DNA from: Bacteriovoracaceae bacterium
GTDB taxonomy: Bacteria > Bdellovibrionota > Bacteriovoracia > Bacteriovoracales > Bacteriovoracaceae
Reading direction: 5' to 3'
DNA length: 9,841 nucleotides
NCBI GenBank assembly: GCA_023954595.1
Contig: JAGSHJ010000083.1
Location: 1 to 9,841 of the forward strand
Positions within the stretch are counted from its first letter, which is position 1. Each line of letters opens with the position of its first letter. A model generated the notes under the pieces. It saw only the letters and a program-made list of their open reading frames with translations, was not told the DNA's origin and did not search any database. Below are positions 4,593 to 9,841 of this stretch, one piece after another. The position numbers and the translations under genes are program-made.

Positions 4593-6392
4593 ATGAAAAA
4601 CCACAATCTCCAAGACTCAAAACTTGCAGGACACATGAGAACACATACTTGCGGAGAGTTAAGGTCTGACCACGAGGGAGAAACCGTAACCCTATGCGGA
4701 TGGTTGAATAAAGATAGAAACCTTGGCGGACTACATTTTATCGATGTTAGAGATAAGTATGGAGTTACTCAGTTATCTTTTGACGAGTATAAAGGCGAGA
4801 TGGCCCTTGTTGAGAAGTTCTCCCTAGAGTCTGTCATTATGGCGACTGGAAAGGTTAGAAAGAGGCCTGAGAGCGCTTTAAATAAGAATATGGATACTGG
4901 TGAAGTAGAAGTGGTTGTTGAGCAGATCACAGAGCTTGCGCATGCTAGTGAGCCTCCATTTCTTCCTCATGGTGCTGTAAAGGCGCATGAAGATTTAAAA
5001 CTTAAGTACCGTTACCTGGATTTAAGATCAAATAGACTTCAAAATATCTTATCGGTTAGATCTCAGGCAATGCAAAATACTAGAATGGCATTGTATGAAG
5101 AGGGATTCACAGAGATTGAAACACCAATTTTATACAAAACAACACCTGAGGGTGCTAGAGACTATGTTGTTCCATCAAGAGTGCATCCTGGAAAGGTTTA
5201 TGCCCTTCCTCAGTCTCCACAAACGCTAAAGCAGCTATTGATGATCGGCTCAACTGATAAGTACTTTCAAATCTGTAAGTGCTTTAGAGATGAAGACCTA
5301 AGAGCGGACAGACAACCGGAATTTAGCCAAATAGACATTGAAGTTAGCTTTGCTACACAAGAGTATATAAAGAACTTGGCCACTAAACTTGTTCAGCGTC
5401 TTTTCAAGCTTGACGCAAACTTTGATATTCCTGTCATGAGCTATCAGACGGCAATTGAGAAGTATGGATCAGACAAGCCTGATGTTAGATTTGGACTTGA
5501 GCATATCAATGCTACTTCTCTTTTTGGTAACTCAGGGTTTAAAGTTTTTGAAACAGTTATTGAAAACGAAGGTTTGATTAAGGCCATATTTGTTAAAAAA
5601 GAAACCAAAGAGTTCTCTAGAAAAGAGGTTGATGCTTTGGTTGATGTTGTTAAACCTCATGGAGGCAAAGGCGTTGCTTGGTTTAAAGTAAATGCTGGTG
5701 AAGTCTCTGGTGGTATCTCTAAATTTGTAACTGAACAGGCCCTAAAGGGACTTCGAGAACTTAATCCTGAAGAAGGTGATGGTACTTATTTCTTCTGTGC
5801 AGACCCTAAGCACTCTGTCGTTCATGCTTGTGCAGATGCTCTTAGAAGACACTTTGGAAAAACTCTAGATCTAATCGATCAAGACGATTATAAATTTTTG
5901 TGGGTTAATGATTTTCCTCTTCTTGAGCATGATGAAGAAGAAGGTAGGTTCTATGCCTGTCACCATCCATTTACAATGCCTAAGAAAAGCCAGCTTGAAG
6001 ACTTTAAAGGCGGCAAGTTTGAGGACCTGTTAAATATGCCTGCCGAGGCCTATGACATTGTCTGTAACGGCTATGAAATTGGCGGTGGATCTTTAAGAAT
6101 TTATGACAATGAAGTTCAAAGTCAAATGTTTAAAGTCTTGGGTATGAGTGAAGAAGAAGTAAGCTCTAAGTTTGGATTCTTTGTTGAAGCACTTAAGTAT
6201 GGAACACCACCGCATGCTGGTATTGCTTTCGGTCTTGATAGAGTTGTTATGCTACTTGCAAAGACTGATAACATTAGAGATGCAATCGCATTTCCTAAAA
6301 CGAATCAAGCTACAGATCTGATGAGTAATGCTCCGAGTACGCCGGAGAAAGCTCAGTTGGATGAGCTTCATATTGATATTCAAAAAAAATAG
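4593..6392 (+). CDS. aspS: Aspartyl-tRNA synthetase, 599 aa
   Basis: A cytoplasmic class II synthetase that charges tRNA-Asp with aspartate using ATP. The length fits the bacterial type (near 590). In order: an N-terminal OB-fold anticodon-binding domain (about 14-115, with CGWLNKDRNLGG at 35-46 and FIDVRD at 49-54), the first catalytic part with LKYRYLDLR (137-145) and QSPQ (207-210), motif 2 FRDEDLRADRQPEFSQIDIE (231-250), the bacterial GAD insertion (about 290-425), and motif 3 with GIAFGLDR (543-550). The class II arginines R232 and R550 are present. I start at ATG 4593 because GGGAG lies seven bases upstream and the product then begins like its relatives. An in-frame ATG at 4530 would add 21 residues unlike the family and run into the divergent gene. 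Arg codons are mostly AGA. A terminator follows at 6405. Confidence 0.97.
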   Translation: MKNHNLQDSKLAGHMRTHTCGELRSDHEGETVTLCGWLNKDRNLGGLHFIDVRDKYGVTQLSFDEYKGEMALVEKFSLESVIMATGKVRKRPESALNKNMDTGEVEVVVEQITELAHASEPPFLPHGAVKAHEDLKLKYRYLDLRSNRLQNILSVRSQAMQNTRMALYEEGFTEIETPILYKTTPEGARDYVVPSRVHPGKVYALPQSPQTLKQLLMIGSTDKYFQICKCFRDEDLRADRQPEFSQIDIEVSFATQEYIKNLATKLVQRLFKLDANFDIPVMSYQTAIEKYGSDKPDVRFGLEHINATSLFGNSGFKVFETVIENEGLIKAIFVKKETKEFSRKEVDALVDVVKPHGGKGVAWFKVNAGEVSGGISKFVTEQALKGLRELNPEEGDGTYFFCADPKHSVVHACADALRRHFGKTLDLIDQDDYKFLWVNDFPLLEHDEEEGRFYACHHPFTMPKKSQLEDFKGGKFEDLLNMPAEAYDIVCNGYEIGGGSLRIYDNEVQSQMFKVLGMSEEEVSSKFGFFVEALKYGTPPHAGIAFGLDRVVMLLAKTDNIRDAIAFPKTNQATDLMSNAPSTPEKAQLDELHIDIQKK

Positions 6393-6404
6393 AAACTTAT
6401 AAAG

Positions 6405-6430
6405 AAGCGGTCTGTCTTAGGCCGCTTTTT
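6405..6430 (+). terminator. Terminator shared by aspS and the convergent RDD gene
   Basis: AAGCGGTC at 6405-6412 pairs with GGCCGCTT at 6420-6427, with one G-U pair and a 7-base loop, followed by further T residues to 6430. It is a good terminator for aspS. Read on the minus strand, the hairpin includes the last codons and stop of the RDD gene but lacks a solid T run, so termination in that direction is less certain. Confidence 0.85.
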
Positions 6431-7064
6431 CTAAAGAGTTGATATTAATTCTAACTTGCTCTTGATCAACTCTCTTGCACGCCTGAAAGCCCTTTAACCA
6501 TTCATCACTTACTACTCTTGTTGCCGAGAAGAAGTCAGGAATACCTTTTTTCTCTTCATGTAGAAGAGATAAAAAGAAAAAGGTACCAAAAGACATGTAG
6601 CACGCCATATAGGCAAGTGTTCTCTTTAGTGCTTGCATGAAGCTTGGTTGCCAAACCTCTTGCTCGCTATCAAATGGGTACTTTTCATCAATCACATTTA
6701 ATTTCATTAAATGGCTTCCAAGGCTTCTACCGCCAAGCGAGAAGTTGCAGTAGAGAAAGTATGAAAAGAAAACCACTGTAAAGATTGCGACTTCCCAGCC
6801 ATTGCCCATTTTGATCATTGTGCTTTTTTGAGCAGATGTTAGGGGGAGTAGAAAGTTAGCGACAAACATCGCATATGAAAAATAAAGCATATTTTTAAGA
6901 GTTAAAATACAAACGAAGTCACAGAGAAAAGCGAACATTCTTCTTAAGATGATCTTCTCTTTAGATAGGGGAAATGCGTCCAGTTCCTCAACATCAGAAG
7001 TTGAAGGAATCTTTTGGGCATTAATAAAATCGACTAATTTAACTACGTTATTTTTTTTCATCAT
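6417..7064 (-). CDS. RDD family integral membrane protein, 215 aa
   Basis: RDD proteins are multi-pass membrane proteins of largely unknown role, and some have been linked to ion transport or stress. The family signature is visible. RR at 41-42 and Asp49 lie in the first membrane segment (about 43-70), GGRSLGSHLMKLNV is at 111-124 after the second segment (about 92-108), and R148 precedes the third (about 150-168). The closing GIPDFFSATRVV (174-185) carries the second Asp. The first 40 residues are a polar cytoplasmic tail, longer than in minimal RDD proteins. Two adjacent ATG codons (7062-7064 and 7059-7061) could start it, with AGGT just upstream, and the difference is one residue. It is the last gene of the mutS cluster, 69 bp after the PLA2-like gene. 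Its stop codon lies in the loop of the shared terminator. Confidence 0.85.
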   Translation of the reverse strand: MMKKNNVVKLVDFINAQKIPSTSDVEELDAFPLSKEKIILRRMFAFLCDFVCILTLKNMLYFSYAMFVANFLLPLTSAQKSTMIKMGNGWEVAIFTVVFFSYFLYCNFSLGGRSLGSHLMKLNVIDEKYPFDSEQEVWQPSFMQALKRTLAYMACYMSFGTFFFLSLLHEEKKGIPDFFSATRVVSDEWLKGFQACKRVDQEQVRININSLEKAA

Positions 7065-7078
7065 CTACCTATCGGTAG
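7065..7078 (-). promoter_or_regulatory. Small hairpin covering the ribosome site of the RDD gene
   Basis: CTACC and GGTAG form a 5-bp stem with a 4-base loop directly before the ATG at 7064. The 3' arm on the mRNA contains AGGTAG, the only Shine-Dalgarno-like sequence for this gene, so folding could lower its translation. The stem is short and its effect is uncertain. Confidence 0.4.
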
Positions 7079-7133
7079 AGATTTAGATAATGTTGAGTAA
7101 GTTGGGTGGCGGAAAAATCTTCCTAACAGGCTC

Positions 7134-7637
7134 CTATGGCCGGTTTAGCTTCAGGTTGGACTTGATGTTAGTAGTCGTTTCTTTGATGTATTTAAGTTGT
7201 TTTTGGGAAAGCCCCTCATCATTTCTCTCAACAAGTGAGAAAATATCGTCAAATAGGCCTAGGATGGTCTGTTTCTCCTGACGATTGGGTATGGTGTATC
7301 CTCGATCCTGGTCAAATCCATAGGCCCAACGCCATGGAAGACCTGAGTCCGGCTTTCCACCAACTCTTACAGCAAAGTACATCATTGCGGCATGGGCCGG
7401 ATGGGTGACCTCTGCCACACACGACTCTAATTCTCTATCCGCTTCTTTTCTTTGGGAATTAGAGCCACCTATCCAGTAGCTTACATCGTGGGTGAAACAA
7501 CAGTGGTACCAAAGCTTTTTACTCGATGTTTTTACGCCATCTAGGTAGGCGGAACAGCCATCAGTTGAGAACGGATTTATTTCAGCTGCACCAAGGCAGA
7601 CAGAATAGACAAAGCTCAAAACAATTATGGCCTTCAT
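7134..7637 (-). CDS. Secreted phospholipase-A2-like protein, 167 aa
   Basis: A signal peptide occupies residues 1-17 (hydrophobic from 3 to 15, likely cleavage after CLGA). The mature part carries a PLA2-like core: DGCSAYLDG (26-34, resembling a calcium-loop region), then CCFTHDVSYW (46-55) with the His50-Asp51 pair typical of the PLA2 catalytic helix, then GGSNSQRKEAD (57-67) and Cys73. The four cysteines (28, 46, 47, 73) could form two disulfides. Downstream, RVGGKPDSGLPWRWAYGF and RGY (112-114) are features I recall from a widespread proteobacterial family of unknown function with the same CC-x-x-HD core. Lipase activity is therefore an inference. The protein would act in the periplasm or outside the cell. 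The gene begins five bases after the mutS stop with no strong ribosome site of its own, so translation is probably coupled to mutS. Confidence 0.78.
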   Translation of the reverse strand: MKAIIVLSFVYSVCLGAAEINPFSTDGCSAYLDGVKTSSKKLWYHCCFTHDVSYWIGGSNSQRKEADRELESCVAEVTHPAHAAMMYFAVRVGGKPDSGLPWRWAYGFDQDRGYTIPNRQEKQTILGLFDDIFSLVERNDEGLSQKQLKYIKETTTNIKSNLKLNRP

Positions 7638-7642
7638 CGTGG

Positions 7643-9841
7643 CTAGCTTTGGTAACTTTTTTGAAGCTCGTAGAGCTTATTCATTGCTTGAATGGGAGTC
7701 ATGTTCGCAAGGTCCAGATTCTCTAATTCATCTAGAATTGACGAACTCATGTCTTCAAAAACAATTTGAGGCATCGGAGTGAACATATCTAGCTGGTTCT
7801 TAGCTTTCTCATCACCCAAGATTGTGTTCTGTCCGCTTGAGTTTTCCAACTGGCTTAGAATTTCACCTGAGCGGTTTAAAATCTCTTTTGGAAGACCTGC
7901 TAGCTTTGCAACGTGAATACCAAAACTTTGTCCTGCTCCCTCTTCGATAAGCTTATAGAGAAATTGAACGTTGCCGTTCTCATTCACTGTCTTAACGGTA
8001 AGGTTTTTTGCCCCAGGTAAATCGTCAGCAAGCTCAATTAGCTCATGGTAGTGTGTTGAGAAAAGAGTTAATGCCTTAGTTTTTGATACAAAGTATTCAA
8101 CTAGAGACCATGCGATACTCAATCCGTCGTAAGTAGAGGTTCCACGTCCAATTTCATCAAGAACGATTAATGAGTCCTCTGTTGCGTGACGTAGGATTTC
8201 TGCTGTCTCACTCATCTCAACCATAAAGGTTGATTGGCCCTTGATAATGTCATCACTGGCACCAAGACGAGAGAACAAGTAATCTCTCATACCGAGATGT
8301 GCGCTTTGTGCTGGAACAAATGAGCCAACTTGAGCAAGAAATTGAATAATGGCCATCTCTCGCATAACAGTTGTCTTACCGGCCATGTTAGGACCAGTAA
8401 TTAGGCCAAAGAAATTGTCTTCATCAAGAGTTAAGTCATGAGGGACGAACTGGTCTTTTATTGCGGCCTTAATTAATGGGTGCCATGCTTTTTTTATTTT
8501 TAGAACTTTTTGATCTTTACTAATTTGTGGCTTAACAAACTCATGTTGGAATGCCGCCCATGCAAAACTTTGGAATACGTCCATAAGTGCAAGGGAGTTA
8601 GCAAGCTTAAGGATTAGACCTGATGTTTCTGCAATTGTTGAAACGAGTGTGTTAAAGATTTCGCGCTCTAGCTTATGTAGCTTTTCTTTTGAACTCACTA
8701 CATCTTTTTCAAATTCTGCAAGTTCTGGGCTTTGATATCTTTCACTGTTTACCAAGGTTTGTCTTCTAACAAACTCTTTTGGAACTTTATTAACGTGAGA
8801 CTTTGAGATTTCGATGAAGTATCCGGCAACATTGTTGTGCTTAACTTTTAAGTTCGGAATTCCTGTCTCTGTGCGATAGCGTGCTTCAAGTTGCATAAGT
8901 GCACCTGTAGCATTCTTAGCAAAGCCTGCAAGCTTGTCTCTTTCTTGGCTGCATCCCTCTTTAATTAGGTTGCCTTTGTCCAGGTTTGCACCGATTTCAT
9001 CATTAATTGTATTTTGAATATTTGCTTGTAGAGCAACGAGTTGTTCTAGTTCTGTTTTATCAAACTCTGGAAGAACGCTTTTAAAGTTACCTTTAAATAG
9101 TTCAAGCAGGTCTGTGTGACTTTGATTGGACCTTGCAAGGTTAATCAGATCGCCACCGTTGACTTTACCAGTAGACACCTTGGCCATTATTCTTTCAAGA
9201 TCTCTAGTCTCTCCTAGGTGAATACGAATTTCTTTTAAAAGCGAATTGTTTTCAATTAGAAACTCAACAAGCTTTTGACGAGCTTGAATAAGTTTTAAAT
9301 CTCTCAGAGGAGACAGGAAAACACGTTTTAGTTTTCTAGCTCCCATAGCACTTTGAGTGGAGTCCATGAATCCTAGAATAGATTCTTTATAGTTCTCTTT
9401 TCTCTTAGGTAGTATCTCAAGACCTGCAAGAGTAGGGTAGGTAACCTTCATGTCTGCTTCAAAAGAGATTAGTTGAAACGGTCTAAAGTGATTAATGCTA
9501 TCAAGGGATTGAGTAGAGCAAATATAGTAGCTCAAAGCACCAATAGGAGCGACGATCTCCTTATGAAGATTTAGAACTTCATCTCTTTGGTATGTTGCAA
9601 TTAGCTTTTCAATGTAGATTGATGTGTATTTCTCTTCAAAGTACTCTTCAGACAAATGAGTCTTTAGAAGGTTTTCATCTTTCAAAAACTCCTGCATAAC
9701 AGGGCTGTTATCCCATTGACCCAAGAATGAAATGAATTCTTTAGGGCGGTATATAGCAAGCTTTTCAACCAAGCTTTCTTCATCTGGAAATACAAGGCCT
9801 ACAAAATCACCAGTAGTATAATCTATTAAAATTAAATAATG
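7643..9841 (-). CDS. mutS: DNA mismatch repair ATPase MutS (partial, 5' end beyond the right edge)
   Basis: MutS recognises mismatches after replication and, through its ATPase, recruits MutL. The frame stays open to the last base: 732 residues are visible and about 120-140, including the mismatch-reading N-terminal domain, lie outside. The visible part starts in the connector domain (YTTGDFVGLVFPDEES at 8-23). It continues through the lever and clamp (about 140-430; NVAGYFIEISKSH at 337-349). The ATPase follows, with Walker A GPNMAGKTT at 483-491, signature STFMVEMSE at 537-545, Walker B LIVLDEIGRG at 558-567 and the His-loop STHYHEL at 595-601. QLDMF at 683-687 looks like a beta-clamp binding motif, and MTPIQAMNKLYELQ near the end is the usual MutS tail. 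A TTG at 9770-9772 is not the start, because typical MutS sequence continues upstream of it. It heads a minus-strand cluster with the PLA2-like and RDD genes. Confidence 0.97.
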   Translation of the reverse strand, partial: HYLILIDYTTGDFVGLVFPDEESLVEKLAIYRPKEFISFLGQWDNSPVMQEFLKDENLLKTHLSEEYFEEKYTSIYIEKLIATYQRDEVLNLHKEIVAPIGALSYYICSTQSLDSINHFRPFQLISFEADMKVTYPTLAGLEILPKRKENYKESILGFMDSTQSAMGARKLKRVFLSPLRDLKLIQARQKLVEFLIENNSLLKEIRIHLGETRDLERIMAKVSTGKVNGGDLINLARSNQSHTDLLELFKGNFKSVLPEFDKTELEQLVALQANIQNTINDEIGANLDKGNLIKEGCSQERDKLAGFAKNATGALMQLEARYRTETGIPNLKVKHNNVAGYFIEISKSHVNKVPKEFVRRQTLVNSERYQSPELAEFEKDVVSSKEKLHKLEREIFNTLVSTIAETSGLILKLANSLALMDVFQSFAWAAFQHEFVKPQISKDQKVLKIKKAWHPLIKAAIKDQFVPHDLTLDEDNFFGLITGPNMAGKTTVMREMAIIQFLAQVGSFVPAQSAHLGMRDYLFSRLGASDDIIKGQSTFMVEMSETAEILRHATEDSLIVLDEIGRGTSTYDGLSIAWSLVEYFVSKTKALTLFSTHYHELIELADDLPGAKNLTVKTVNENGNVQFLYKLIEEGAGQSFGIHVAKLAGLPKEILNRSGEILSQLENSSGQNTILGDEKAKNQLDMFTPMPQIVFEDMSSSILDELENLDLANMTPIQAMNKLYELQKSYQS

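Noticed and set aside
7090..7281. Short plus-strand open frame antisense to the PLA2-like gene
   Set aside because: It has no ribosome site and no family features, and it lies opposite a well-supported secreted protein gene.
9770..9772. TTG as the start of MutS
   Set aside because: The frame continues to the window edge with typical MutS connector sequence (YTTGDFVGLVF), so the gene is simply cut by the right edge.
1..9841. CRISPR array, tRNA, rRNA, toxin-antitoxin pair or defence system
   Set aside because: No regularly spaced repeats, tRNA-like folds or recognisable system genes were seen. Most of the window is ordinary core genes.

Overview
The window is AT-rich chromosomal DNA with an AGA-heavy arginine codon style. 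It carries conserved bacterial housekeeping genes: a DEAD-box RNA helicase, an FtsB/DivIC-type division protein, aspartyl-tRNA synthetase and MutS. The proteins look Gram-negative, with a DUF192 lipoprotein and a secreted phospholipase-A2-like protein. The mix and codon style would fit a member of the Bdellovibrionota, such as a Bacteriovorax/Halobacteriovorax relative. That placement is an inference from general resemblance and no marker here proves it.

Layout. Positions 1-1254 form a small accessory segment. It opens with the last 35 codons of a gene that enters from the left, followed by a gene for an unrecognised secreted protein (345-902) and a rho-independent terminator. It closes with a start-less second copy of the same 3' gene end (repeat 1146-1253, readable back to 1044). 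The two 108-bp copies differ at 5 positions, 4 of them synonymous. A small acidic protein gene on the minus strand (1255-1479) ends one base from this remnant. Next come the DeaD/CsdA-type helicase (1616-3349), an inverted repeat with a good promoter, and an FtsB-like gene starting at TTG (3506-4066). The FtsB-like gene converges on, and overlaps by 41 bp, a DUF192 lipoprotein gene on the minus strand (4026-4550). That gene is divergent from aspS (4593-6392), with only 42 bp between the two start codons. aspS ends at a terminator shared with the convergent minus-strand cluster. The cluster reads mutS (open at the right edge) then PLA2-like secreted protein (5-bp gap) then RDD membrane protein (69-bp gap).

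How the genes relate. The helicase (RNA remodelling and probable cold adaptation), the FtsB-like protein (septum assembly), AspRS (translation) and MutS (mismatch repair) are independent core functions placed side by side. The minus-strand trio mutS, PLA2-like and RDD is spaced like one transcription unit, but no shared pathway is evident. The most unusual points are the duplicated gene end flanking the accessory gene, the secreted PLA2-like protein directly behind mutS, and the long basic N-terminal extension of the FtsB-like protein. I found no tRNA or rRNA, no CRISPR array, no transposase and no convincing new multi-gene system.
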